Source of the DNA: Polytrichum commune
Lineage: Eukaryota; Streptophyta; Polytrichopsida; Polytrichales; Polytrichaceae
Direction of reading: 5' to 3'
Length of the DNA: 64,000 nt
Assembly (NCBI GenBank): GCA_950295325.1
Contig: OX485809.1
Location: 18,724,001-18,788,000 of the forward strand
The notes under the pieces: generated by a model
What the model was told of the DNA's origin: nothing
Database searches by the model: none
The model's input: the letters and a program-made list of their open reading frames with translations, nothing else
Shown here: positions 44,452 through 56,690 of the stretch, piece by piece
How positions within the stretch are numbered: the stretch's first letter is position 1
Layout: every line of letters starts with the position of its first letter
Translations under genes and position numbers: made by a program

Positions 44452-45546
44452 TTTGGGTCGGTCGACCCAAACCCCTCCACTAGTGTGGGCGGGTTCTAGT
44501 CTGACCATTATGAGGTTTGGGTCGATCGACCCAAACCCCTCCACTAGTGTGGGCGGGTTCTAGTCTCACCCTTGTGAGGTTTGGGTCGGTCGACCCAAAC
44601 CCCTTCACTAGTGTTGGGGGGGGGGTCTAGCCTGACCCTTGTGAGGTTTGGGTCGATCGACCCAAACCCCTTCACTAGTGTTGGGGGGGGGGTCTAGTCT
44701 GACCCTTGTGAGGTTTGGGTCGGTCGACCCAAACCCCTTCACTAGTGTTTGGGGGGGGGGGTCTAGTTTGACCCTTGTGAGGTTTGGGTCGGTCGACCCA
44801 AACCCCTTCACTAGTGTTGGGGGGGGGTCTAGTCTGACCCTTCTGAGATTTGGGTCGGTCGACCCAAACCCCTACCCCACTATGGGCGTTTATCGTAAAA
44901 CCTTTCAGAAGGTTTGGGTCGGTCGACCCAAACTTTTTCGCACATCGTGAACGAATTGTTAATGGCCCTTACCCAAGGTACTCAGAAGGTTTGGACGGAC
45001 AGAGTAGGAACCTTATCCCATCATATGTAATGTTTGGGTCGAGCGACCCAAACCTCATCCCAGTGTGGGTGGATTTACACTGTGAAAGTTTGGGTCGACC
45101 GACCCAAACCCTTTCCCAGTGTGGGTGGACTTACCCTGTGAAAGTTTGGGTCGACCGACCCAAACTCCTTCCGAGTGTGGTGGGTTTACCCTGTGAAAGT
45201 TTGGGTCGGTCGACCCAAACCCCTTCCCAGTGTGGATGGATTTAGCCTGTGAAAGTTTGGGTCGACCGACCCAAACCCCTATCCAGTGTGGGTGGATTAA
45301 CCCCGTCAAAGATTGGGTCGGTCGACCCAACCCCTTCCCCAGTTTCGGAGGTTGTAGTTGACCATGACAAGGATTGGGTCGGTCGACCCAAAATTTTCCC
45401 CACAGCGTGATGGAATTCTAAATGCCCTTAACCCATCATTGTACAAGGTTTGAGTCGGTCGACCGGAACCCGACCCTATCCCACGGGCAACGTGTGGATG
45501 GCCCTCAATCCCTGGTGCCACAGGGTTTAGGTCGGCCGACCCAAAC
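44452..45546. repeat. Palindrome array D, 17 copies, 55-70-bp period
   Basis: Copies start at 44452, 44516, 44580, 44647, 44714, 44783, 44849, 44913, 45033, 45089, 45145, 45200, 45256, 45312, 45373, 45449 and 45526. The central variants GATC, GGTC and GACC all occur. The first block has spacers with G runs (8-13 G) and CTTCACTAGTGTT; the second block has CCCAGTGTGGGTGGATTTACCCTGTGAAAG. The last four copies are decayed. The array ends 200 bp before the DUF7869-like start codon. Confidence 0.95.
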
Positions 45547-45746
45547 TCCCACCCAAAATATTTTGTGGAACATTTTGTGGACTGGCGCATAGTATTGGGA
45601 GCTCACATTGCATTTGTGTTGCAAATGTCTTGATCCTCAGTGTCCCCATTTATCGTGATGTTTTGCATTTTCCAATATTTGATTTTTTTGGACCCTTACG
45701 TTGTGTCCATGTTTGTTGAGGTTTCATGTGCATTTGTGTAGGCGCA

Positions 45747-48700
45747 ATGGAGGGAGTTGGTGGAAGAGGGGATTCCTTCTCTGAAGACATGGGCAGCACC
45801 CAATCTCTGTCTGGGGATGAGCTAGACATTGTCGGGGAGGATAGTTTTGATGACAGTGCAGATGAAGGTCATTTGGGGAGTCCTTCGCCATCTGACCCTT
45901 TTTGCCCCATTGTGGAATGTGCGGGGCTTTCACGAGCTTCATGGGTGAATTTGGATGTGGTACTTGTTAATGACAGTGGAGTTGCTGTGGCGGATGGTAT
46001 TTGTCGTAACACACATCCACAAGATTGCATTGATGAACACTCCCTTGGCACCGAGGACGTTGGAGTTGTTATATTAGAATCACTTGTACATTCGGAAGTC
46101 AATCCAACTCATAGGTTCTCGTTGCGAAGGTGGCCGTTGAGGAATGTGACAATTGAGGGGGTTAGTTTGCGCGACCATGAGCGACGACACGTCCAAATCC
46201 AACAGGAGCTCCAAGCAAACATTCGGCCACGCAAAGGCCTTCGGAAGTACGAAACATTGACACGTCCTACTCCGTCTGCAAATAAGTGTAAACGTCAAAG
46301 GTTGCTCTGTGAGGAGTCTATTAGAGAAGTTGCTACGAAGGATTGTTGTGTACATCGTTGTTGCCAATTGTTCCCAAGAGATAAATTGAAGGCCATCCGT
46401 GAAGAAATGTGGCTTGGAGATTTCCGTCTAAGATCCACCAAAAAACTTGATGTCCATAGGGCGATACATGTGAACGGAGCGGGTCGCAAGGTCATCACCC
46501 TTGAGAGCATAGACGTGTGTTGTACGGCATGGTACACCATTCACGGTGTGTCGAAAGCGGAATTTTATAGACAAGCCGCGTATGCCAATGAAGGCCGCCG
46601 TGCCCGTCACCATGGGAACACGGGCTTAAAGAAACCAAGAGAAGCAACGAGACAAGCAACAGCCACTCTGGCAACCATCATTGTCCCCCTTGTCGATGCA
46701 ATGCCGCACAAAACACGGACACTCGCAACCGGTGAAAAGGTTGTGGAGAAGGTTCTTCCTACAGGCACGAAATGGAAAGACATATTGTTGGACGTAAACG
46801 CAGTTGGCGAGAAGGCCGGGTTGGACCCTATTTCGTTGTCGAAACTGAGTGCTATAAAAAAATCTCACTTTAGCGAATACATCACAAAAGACGAGGCGAC
46901 AAATTTGCCCGTTGTTCCAAATGCGAGAAGTTGAAACGCCTTCGAGATGCACACACGATGGGGACAGAGTCCTATGCCGCACATCAAATGAACTATTTCA
47001 AGCATGTGAACATGCAAGAGGCACACCGTAATGATTACTACACAAATAGAGCATTGTCCATCTCCAGGCCTTTGGAAGTCCTTACAATCATCCATGACAA
47101 AATGGACCATGCCAAAACAGCCTCACCATGTTTTGCAAATCGAATAAAAGCCACGGACGGCCTTTTTAAGCTTCCTGTTTCGGTTACAGGTGATTTTGAT
47201 AACAATTGCATTGCATTACCTAAACACAAATTTGTGCGTTTAGGTTTGTACTTGGGGCCATACATGTACACCATGTGAATTTTTTGGTGTTATAGTTGAA
47301 TATTAAACCATTGGGTTGCCTTTGCATGAATGATTGCACATGGGCATGGAGATGTCAAGTATGCTCATTATGCTCTTGATTTGTATCCGGGGGATTCAAA
47401 CCACACGATAGGGTCATTTGCAAAGCTTTTACGTGATTTGGAGAAACCGCCGTCCTATTCATCAAGATTGCTATTTGAAAACTCGGGATCAACACCTCTA
47501 TATGAAGCGGTCTTGGATGGAAGAGATGTATGCGTGCACTCATTGCCGGAGCCACCAAGTGAAGATGTGATTGCCAAGAATTTGCCCCCAACTCTGCGTG
47601 TCCAATTGGACAATTGTGCGAAGGACAATAAAAGTAGATATGTTTTTGCATATTGGTCGTTGTTGGTTGCGAAAGGCATTTTCAAGGAGGTTTTTGTGTC
47701 CTTTCTATTGGTAGGCCACACGCACGATGATATTGATGCGTCCTTTGGGCGGTGGAGCATGAAGTTGCGCGAGGAGGATTTTCCAACAATCCCATTGTTG
47801 ATGAAGTCGTACATGGATTTGGAGAACATTCCCGTCATCCCACATATGATTGAGGAGGTTCCAGACTTCAAGGCATTTATAGAACCGTATATTCGAAGCG
47901 GAGCTCACCGATTGATCGGGCATACGAAGGCACAACAATTTCGGTTCTACGTGCGTGACGATGGTGTCCCCGCCATGCAATACAAGTTGTTGTGCACATC
48001 ACAAGACTGGAGCCCGCCGGAGGGTCTCCTTGTATGGCGTGTTGATGGGGAAGGAAGGACGATGTTGCCTGACGGAGAGCCTAAGCCTTGCAAACCAATA
48101 CCCATGAAGAATTTGGAGGACATTTGTAAAGGCATATCAGGCTTCATACAATATTGGGAGAGTTTGAGGGTAGCGGATGTTGGTGGATCGTGTTGGCTTC
48201 GTTACGGAAGTTGGATACAATATTGGACACGTGTTCGTGGCGCTTTGGCAAACCTTCATGAAGATACACCCCTTACTTTAAGGCATGGGTTTTGGCCACA
48301 AACACGTGTCAATGTACAAGCTTCGGAGGCTAGTCTTTTGGGAAATGGAGAGGTTCGAGAGGAGTTTGATGTGGACGACCATTACGTGGGGCCTGCTAGT
48401 AGTCGTCCGCCACCATCTTTCCGCATTGCAGTGGATTGTCATGAAGGTTATATGCTCATTTTGCGTCCTGGAGATGAGACATATGCAAAGCCAGTGTGGG
48501 TGGCAAGAGCTTTGTCCAAACCAAATTTTGTAACTTCCAGCCCTCATTTTCGACAAATACAAGTAGAGTACTACCGACCGACATCACGGAATGAAGATGT
48601 TGTTCGGCATTATACAGGCTGGGATACAAACCCTAACTTTCGGTGGAAGGTGGATGCTGAGCATGGTCCATCTTGGATAGATACAGATTCCATATTCATA

Positions 48701-48814
48701 GCATGGAAACCACGGAAAAATCATAGTGGATCGGTGTCCATCCCTCAAAAGTACATAACTTTTGCAAAAGACAACCTTGCTCGGATCGCAGAAGAAGCAA
48801 CCCACGTTAAATGA
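45747..48814 (+). CDS. DUF7869-like protein, putative transposase
   Basis: The start ATGGAGGGAG at 45747 follows a TGTGTAG acceptor. An acidic N-terminus is followed by a His/Cys-containing middle (CCVHRCCQLFPRDKLKAIREEM) and, after a frame change near 46900, RCSKCEKLKRLRDAH. The last part (47330-48814) has LRVQLDNCAKDNKSRYVFAY and VSFLLVGHTHDDIDASFGRW, with Asp/Asn/His residues in an RNase-H-like arrangement. This resembles the DUF7869 family as I recall it, scattered in many eukaryotes and often in repeats. A one-base shift in the TTT run near 46902 and an unclear intron near 47280-47330 mean it may be a young pseudogene or carry an assembly error. It is divergent from the ParB/methyltransferase-like gene. 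Confidence 0.65.
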
Positions 48815-49316
48815 GAAGTTGGTAGGATTGTGTTAGCATGATTATAGTGTAATATGTAATTCGACGAGTATATATTACTCATATGTGTGCTCCTCAAACT
48901 TGGGGCAAAGTTTGGGTAGACTTGCGAATGCTATATTGTTTGGGGTTGGATGAATATTCATTTACTATATTTCAATACAAATGTGAAGTTCATTTTTTTA
49001 TTAAGTTTGGGACTAAATTGTCCATTGAAGAAAAATGCATTTATTGCATGCACTTTGTATGTTGCAATGTCTATATTTTATTGACCATGCTAATAATATA
49101 AACCATTTTATATGTTCATTGGATGAAACTAGTTTGGAGTGCTCTACCCAAAGTGTTTTTGTTGATGAAGTTGGTGTTGAGTGCTCTACCATATGTGCTT
49201 ATGTCCACACATAATAGATTTGGGATATTAGAACATATAATATATTTGAGATTGTTCGCAATATAGTTTCGGAACACGGAATGTTGTTTGATCCATATAT
49301 TAATTTGAGACTAGAG
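48815..49316. other. 3' flank of the DUF7869-like gene, AT-rich
   Basis: No gene. GAGTGCTCTACC occurs twice (about 49137 and 49179). Confidence 0.5.
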
Positions 49317-49348
49317 AAAGTCTCAATTTAACGAATATAGTGTTCTAG
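49317..49348 (-). repeat. Right 32-bp inverted repeat
   Basis: Perfect reverse complement of 32608-32639; followed by TTAACCC. Confidence 0.95.
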
Positions 49349-49424
49349 TTAACCCATCCATCTTAACGTAAGGTACTAGACCTAACTAACCCCTCATTCT
49401 AACTGCCCCTTAGTCCAGCTGCTC

Positions 49425-50060
49425 CTTAGTAAAGCTTCTGTCTCAGCCCTTAGTAAGTTGTTGGTCTCGGCCTTAGTAAGTTGTTGGTCTCGGCCTTAGT
49501 AAGTTGCTGGTCTCAGCCTTAGTAAGTTGTTGTCTCGGCCTTAGTAAGCTTTTGTCCTCGGCCTTATTAAGCTACTGGTCTCGGCCTAGTAAGCTTCTGT
49601 CCTCGGCCTTAGTAAGCTGTTGGTCTTGGCCTAAATAAGCTGCTGGTCTCGGCCTAAGTAAGCTACTGTCCTCGGCCTTAGTAAGCGGCTGGTCTCAGCC
49701 TAGTAAGCTTCTGTCCTCGGCCTTAGTAAGCTGCTGGTCTCGGCCTAAGTAAGTTGTTGGTCTCGGCCTTAGTAAGCTGCTGTCCTCGGCCTTAGTAAGC
49801 TGCTGTCCTCGGCCTTAGTAAGCTGCTGTCCTCGGCCTTAGTAAGCTTCTGTCCTCGGCCTTAGTAAGCTGTTGGTCTCGGCCTAGTAAGCTTTTGTCCT
49901 CGGCCTTAGTAAGCTGCTTTCTCGGCCTAGTAAGTTTCTATCCTCGGCCTTAGTAAGTTGTTGTATTGGCCTAAGTAAGCTGCTGTCTCGGCCTTAGTAA
50001 GTTGTTGTCTCAACCTTAGTAAGCTTTTGTCTCGACCTTAGTAAGCTTCTCTCTCGGCCC
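49425..50060. repeat. 22-23-bp minisatellite, about 28 copies
   Basis: Unit CTCGGCCTTAGTAAGCTGCTGTC with variants GGTCTCGGCCTAAGTAAGC. Interrupted only by small length changes. No coding potential. Confidence 0.93.
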
Positions 50061-50174
50061 TTCTAATCAGCTAATTTTCTAAGCTCCCTCTAATCACTAT
50101 GTTCTATAAGTTCCTCAAATCAACTCTATTCTCTAAGTTCCCTCTAATCAACTCTATTCTCTACCACACTCCAC

Positions 50175-50250
50175 AACACACACACACACGCACCCCCACA
50201 CCCACAAGAGAGAGAGAGAGAGAATGAGAGAGAGGAGGAAGGAAGGAGGG
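50175..50250. repeat. CA and GA microsatellites
   Basis: A CACACA run is followed by GAGAGA and GGAAGGA runs. Confidence 0.9.
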
Positions 50251-52337
50251 AAGGCACCCAAACCACAACCCCTTTAGCCTTCTCCTACTTAGTAGGACCT
50301 TATCCTATTCACTAAACCCTCACCCCCTAAACCAACAAAAACATGTTCTAATTTAAACATTTAAATCAAAGGCCCTTCCCCTTGCTTCCTCAAACACTAC
50401 CCATTCAACCAAAACACTCTCTAATGTTGCTAAGCTTCTAATTAACCACACAAATAGGCTTAAGGCCTAAACATAAATCCACACCAAGCCTCACTCTTTT
50501 TATACTTTTAATTGTTTCAATAACACTCCAAATGCAATCCTAAGTAGATCCTAAGCATAAAATAAATATGAGCAACCATTTTGGGCTCATAGTTAGGAAC
50601 AACCAAATCAAGCAAACAAAAGTCAAGCGGCGACAAAACAAGGATAATTCCGAAAGCGGCCAAGAGAGAAAAGAAAGTAACAACTATGAACGTAAGGGAT
50701 TTTGCCAACTAGGGCAAGCGGGTCATGTTGCCACTCTTGCCAACCAAAAATGAATTTCAAACGGAATCGGAAAAGCCTTTCTAAAGGCTTGAGCAAGTGG
50801 GGTGTGAGGTGGCATTCCTCCCCCCTTTTACCACCAAGGGTTTGGTTGCCACCGTTCGAGAAACGCGACCCCTCGATGAACGGAAGGGAGAATGGGCCCA
50901 ATCCTTCATTTGAAGGGTGATAAAAGCCCCCTCTTCCCCTTTCAATCATCTCTCCAAATTTTCATTTTTTGTACAGCGAAGCCCTCTAGAATTATAGTTA
51001 AAAGGAGAAACAATATTCTAATTAATTCAATATAGGCATAAGTTAGAATTCTTATACTTAGAACTTTTGAGAGAAGATAATGTATTTTTTAACACACCCT
51101 TAAGTAGCTGTGTCATTTTCAAGCAAGTGTAGTGGATACAAAAACTAGGATTTAGCCTTCAGATTTTGAATGAATGTAGTCCTTTATGTTAGCTTTCCAA
51201 AAAGCCTAAAATTTTTAGAATCAAAGTTTGAAAGCAAATTTTATGAGTGTTTGAATGAAGGTGTCTCAACTGCCTCTTAAATTACAAGTGCTACCTTTGC
51301 AAGCGCATAATTAAAAGAGAAATGATCCAGTTGCTTTGATATTCAAATGTGTCATAGTTCTTTTTATTAGCTTTTTAGAAAGTATAAGTTTGTCACAATC
51401 ATATTTAAGAAGTGAGAGTTATGAATGTTTAAATGAAGGTATCCCAACTGCCTCTTAAAATATATAACCTGACTTTGTAAGCTCATACCCGCAAGAGGAA
51501 GCATACAGTTACTTTGATAATTAGGTGAATTATAGTTATTGTTGTTAGCTTTCTACATTACTAACAATTGTTCCAATTGAAGCTTGTGAGCAAAAGTTGT
51601 GGCCGTTTAAGCAAAGGGGTGTTTGCTGCCTTACGAGAAGAGGTTCGTCCATCCAAGGTTGGCGGGTACGAGTTGGTGTTGTCGGCAACCTAGCGTTGGA
51701 ATAAGGATTCCACACCAACCCTCGCCAAGCCAAGATGGAAGTCAATCGGTAAGCGTTTTAACCCTACACCCTTCAATTTAGGATTGGAGGGAGCGCAGCA
51801 AAGGTAAATTCTCACCCCAACCCAACTATCCATGTAAGGCTAGGGGGGCATCACCCACCTAGCCGCTGAGGGGGATTCCAACTCCCATGTGTGCGGAGCC
51901 TCTCGGTTAAATGTTGTGGTAGTAGCTTTCCATTCATAACTCGTTCGTGTGTGGTGAAGCCGGGCGGGGAAAGTTAGTATGCGAGCGGAGAGCGAAGAAC
52001 CGAGAGCGGAGAACTCAAATTCAAACATGAATTGAGAGGGGAAATGCACCTATAACCGTGGGATTGAGGGGAGAACATCAAACTATTTTTAGAAACATTT
52101 AAAAGATAGGGTATCTATTACTGTGGAAATAGGCCAATATTTCCCCATTCATAACGTTTATATATTTTTGAAACATAGATATATTATACTAAAATACAAA
52201 ATTAGGGCTTACATCACTATGACGTCACAAATACATTTACCAAACTTGTGTACTATAATACATATTTTGTAAATTAAATTAAATTTACTATTTGAAGGAA
52301 ACACGAAGGAGGTTTGTGAAAACAATTCCCCACATAC
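50251..52337. other. No recognisable gene
   Basis: Mixed AT-rich sequence with only short ORFs (50517-50949, 51545-51745, 51840-52049). The phrases CAACTGCCTCTTAAA and AGCTTT recur at about 51270 and 51450, suggesting an old duplication. Confidence 0.45.
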
Positions 52338-52949
52338 AGTCCACCCTCTATTAATGTTGCACCTATTAGTCTTAACCCTTCCTAAATGTTATCTTTATTC
52401 TACTCCCCACATATTGCACACTGTAAATGTTAAACGTGTTAATTGTTAACAAAATGCTACTCCCTTATTTGTAAATTTGACTCTATAAATGTTAACGAAT
52501 GAAATACAACCATAACTAGTATTTTGGGAAGACTACGTTTGGCTACTTATAATTTCAGTGATGGAAGTTCAAGAATGGAGGCACATGAGAAGTTCCATTA
52601 GAAGGTACATGGAAGGTGTCCAAGTATGTGGGTTTGTTGGTGCACGTTGATAAATATTTGCAAGTTGTGCTTGCACATGAATTTCACCAAAGAACCATTG
52701 ATTCATACTTCATCCATGATTTGTAAACTTCATATTGAATAAAGTTTTGATTGGGTTTGCAATTTTGTGAATGGTATCCTCTCACAAGTATTGTTCACAA
52801 TTGCTTATAGTTAGAACATGTTAAGATTTGTATATTGCTCAAAAATTCTACTTTATAATTGTTAACTGTTAACACCTTTATAAATGTTCACATTGATCCA
52901 CTCCGGAGGGCAAACATTTATAGAGGATGAACATTATAGAGGGTGAACA
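52338..52949. mobile_element. MITE-like repeat with TGTTAAC words
   Basis: The ends resemble an inverted repeat (CCACCCTCTATTAATGTT on the left, AACATTATAGAGGGTG on the right). The interior is rich in AAATGTTAAC. A related copy lies at 56273-56690 inside the non-autonomous CACTA element. No exact TSD was settled. Confidence 0.6.
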
Positions 52950-53312
52950 TAAATGAAGAATGCAATGCGGGTAGTATGAATTGGTGTGTGTTGTGTGGTT
53001 TGCAACTTAAGTATTATTGAATACTTATGATTCAATGAAACAAGGAGGAGGTGTGTGAGGCACCAAATTTTTATTGGAATGGTTGGATGCTACATTGTTT
53101 TGTGACTAGCGGTTAAGATTGTGAGAGCCATATTGTTTAGGGATACTTAAACTATACTTAAGGGCTAATCCACAAACTAAAAATATTAACATCAATAAAT
53201 GAAGATTGGAATGCGGGTTGACATTATGAAAATGAAATAAAGAAGTGCAAGTATGAGACTTGCGCCGGAAATAAAAAAGCCAAAAATAATACAATCCAAT
53301 ACAAAATGGAGT
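52950..53312. other. No recognisable gene
   Basis: AT-rich 3' flank of the second ParB/methyltransferase-like gene. Confidence 0.4.
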
Positions 53313-56159
53313 TCAAGGAATAAACTCATCCTCACTCTCCGAAGCACTATGATCTATGAATCTGAGTACTCTTGGATCGTATCTCTGACGTGGACTAGAA
53401 GAGGCACTACAACTAAGGGAGGAGTCTTTGGCATAAGCTACTGCCATAGCCTCTGCATAACAAGGAAGTTGCATGCTAGAACTAGTCGGTGAGCCGCAGC
53501 CTTGAACCATCAGACTGCACCAACAAAGGACAAATTACAAATGTTAGAATCCTTCCAATTAAATGCAACATTTAAAAAAAATAAGTTTAAGATGACAGAA
53601 GACTTACTCACATAGATTAACTACACCCTGTTGAGGGAGGACATCGTCGTCGTCGTCAAGGTCTACATAGTGGGTTGGATCGACCCCCTGAGACTCCGAC
53701 GCGGCGACCTGAAGTGGATGCAAAATTTCTTCGTACAATTCCTTGTCTCCCTCAAGTGCCACTATTGCTCTGTTAGCGGATTGTGCTGCAAGAATCGAGG
53801 CACCTACAAAAAGCAAAATAAATAAATTAGAAGAATGTGATTGAGTAGAATGCCTAAGTCTAGAGACATGGGAATGTTGAAAAAATGACTCATACCAGTT
53901 CCAGCAGTGAGGTCACAAATAATCCCCCCCAGAGGGCTAAGGCCACTTATTAGAAGCTGGAGCAGGGACACTGCCTTCTCCTTAGGGCCCCTCCAGAACG
54001 TGGCACCGTCGTTGCGCTTGAGTGCAGTATCAGCGGTGACAATGTTGAAAAACACGTCATCACTTGCAAGGTCAATACCTTCAAATTCGTCACTAGAACA
54101 AATAACAAATTCCTTGGGTGGCCTAGCCAAAGGTGTGGGGAAAGATCGAACCAACACGATTGCTTTGAACTTCAAAGTCTGGACATCAAACATAGGCCTC
54201 AAATTGTTAGTAATGTGATTGAAATTATGAATGAGGTAGAACTTGAAGAGTGGGAAATGATTACAATTACTTACCCGCTTTGAGTTATGCATAGGGTGAG
54301 TGAGGTGGAGAGAATTAATAATGGTCCATTCTTCTTTGACCTCCAGATTGTTGTTGTATAGAAAGCTTAGAACCTCTTTCTTGATTTGCACACTGTCAGG
54401 ATAAAATAAGAGGAGTGCACCGTCGTCGTGAAGATAGCCCTGACAGAAGCCAATTGTGAACTTGACAAAGTTCTGAACCTGCTTATTCCAATTTGGAACT
54501 TGCCCGGGGAATTCAGATACTCCAGGGACGGGCAAACCATCAGGGTACTCTGCAATAACAAGGTCCACGGCAGCCTTCTGCAACACCTTGCCTAAGAAGA
54601 AGAATTCCCTGGATGCTCCAACCTTAAAAAAAAACCAATGAGTTGGTGAATAGGGGCTTGATAGCTGAATTGAATGGGAATTAAGCACCAACATTAGTTT
54701 CCAAAAAACCATGGCATTAAGTATAGAAAAATTTTGTGAATAGAGGAAGGCTAGCTGATTTGAATGGGAATAAAGTTAGACATGTACCTCATTCAGAAAA
54801 GCAGCCATGTCATCATAAGTTGAAGGGAATTTGTTATGCTTCACTTTAAAATCCAACATCATGTGAAAGGAGTCATTAAGTACGAGAACCCGAGAAGAAG
54901 CATAGGAGTTGTATGCATGGGAAGAAGACATTGCCTTCACAGCAGGTGGGAAGAATCCGATGGGATTGGATTGACCAGCAACTCCAAGGCGAATACGCTT
55001 TAGAGCAGGTGCCCGTGGCGGATGGGAGCTGAAAGGCTCTGCAAGTTCTGCAGGTGGATCACCGATCTCACAACCTGTTACAGGAATATCTTCCTCCATG
55101 GGGTCCTCAACTAACTCATCAGCCTTCCGCTTGGATCCCTGAGGCCTACTCGCCTTACTAACGGTCTTGCTTCTGGAGGAGCCACCCTGGGGGGTGTAGG
55201 AGACTGAGAGAGTGGAACTGAAGTAGCGGGAGAAGGTAAGAGAGGTTGAATAGAGTCCCTGAGTGCGATGTCAAAGGGAGGAGGTTTCTTGAACGGACAG
55301 TCGAAATACCACCCGCATTGCTGAAAATGAATTGGATCCCATGTTTTTACAATTGTAGGAGTGAACATGGAATCAGGACTTTGGATATCCAGGTACTTAG
55401 GGAAGAAAGGGGGAACCTTAGAGATGGCCTTCCTGGGTAGAAGAACGTATCGAAAATACCTGTAAAAGACCCTGCGGACAACTTGCCCGAAGAAAGGTTG
55501 CTTCTCCGGGGGGTTGTTCTTGTGAGCGCCGTTATCTCCACCCAACTCAACGAAGAAAGCAATCTCCCAGAGCTGACACCTCATAGCCTCCACATAATCA
55601 AAGATAGTTAGGATAGGATCTTCGCCAACGGGATTGTAGTCAACAACTTCCTCAAGATCTGTGAGAACACCCAAGAAGAGCTCTTCAACCTCCACTGCAA
55701 TCTGATCCCAAGCACACAAACAATTTTAAGAAATTAGATATTGTCTTAATTCCAGAGTTTCATAGCTCATTAGGGGACAGTGAAATGACAACATGAAATT
55801 TAAGATGAATACTAACCTGCGCCCACCATGTTGCCCGATCACTAGTAGAAAATTTTGCGTCCGGATCAACAAAAAAGTGTTGGTCGCGGTTGTTACTTAG
55901 GACGCGTTGACCTGGACACTCTGTAACACGGTTTTGTTGATCTGTTCTGTTGATCTGGTCATCAAAAGTTTACCAACAAAATTAAAATTAAAATTAAAAA
56001 TCAATTTTTTTACTTTCCGGATTTTCCGGAAAATTTTATTTTTTACTGCCTGGATGTTCGGGCAAAAAAAATTAATTTCAGACTACTACCACAGCACAAA
56101 CTACGTCCCCATCAACTCCAACATACTCGCCTAGGCTTGCTAGGCTAGGCTAGAGGTCA

Positions 56160-56225
56160 TAGTTGCGGGCCAAGGGATTGGAACCCCCAACCTTGGGCTT
56201 CCCACTTGGTGGTTCTAACCACCAA
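56160..56225 (-). repeat. tRNA-like pol III box remnant
   Basis: The minus strand has GGTGGTTAGAACC followed by GGGTTCCAATCCC about 25 bp later, resembling tRNA A and B boxes. No complete cloverleaf, so probably a SINE or tRNA relic inside the CACTA element. Confidence 0.4.
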
Positions 56226-56272
56226 GTCAACACACTTTCTTGATATAAAGGGAGTGCTTTAAACCCTTTTAT

Positions 56273-56690
56273 AGTGCACCCTCCATAAATGTTACACCTA
56301 TAAGTGTTAACCCTCTCTAAATGTTAACTTTCTTCTACTCCCCACATATTGCACACTATAAATGTTAAACGTGTTAATTGTTAACAAAATGGTACTCCCT
56401 TCTTTGTAAATTTAACTTTATAAATGTTAACAAATGAAATACAACCATGAGGTGGATGATAAAGACTACACATTCAATTACCAAAGAACCATTGATTCAT
56501 ACTTCACCCATGATTTGTAAACTTGATATTGAAATAAAGTTTTAATTGGGTTTGCAATTTTATGAATGGTATTCTCTCACAAGCACTCTTCACAATTGCT
56601 TATATTTATAAATGTTAAGATTTGTATATTGCTCAAAAAAATAATTTTATGATTGTTAGATGTTAACACCTTTATAAATGTTAACTGCAA
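56273..56690. repeat. Second copy of the TGTTAAC-rich MITE-like repeat
   Basis: About 85% similar by eye to the first 400 bp of 52338-52949 over CACCCTC...AAATGTTA blocks and the ATTGCACACTATAAATGTTA core. Confidence 0.75.

Larger units (their letters stand above)
32608..49348. mobile_element. Putative 16.7-kb DNA transposon with four genes
   Basis: A 32-bp sequence at 32608-32639, starting CTAGAACACTATATTCG, recurs perfectly in inverted orientation at 49317-49348. Between them lie three minus-strand genes (a ParB/methyltransferase-like fusion, an FCP1-like protein and a Ser/Pro- to Lys/Glu-rich protein) and one divergent plus-strand DUF7869-like gene that could be the transposase. Palindrome arrays occupy introns and the intergenic centre. 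No unambiguous target duplication was found: TAAC occurs on both sides (32602-32605; 49350-49353) but not flush with the repeats. The element status is therefore an inference from the inverted repeats and the gene content. Confidence 0.55.

Noticed and set aside
32608-49348. Endogenised giant-virus insertion
   Set aside because: ParB/methylase-like genes are found in viruses, but these genes have spliceosomal introns, occur with transposon-type inverted repeats, and no viral hallmark gene was seen.
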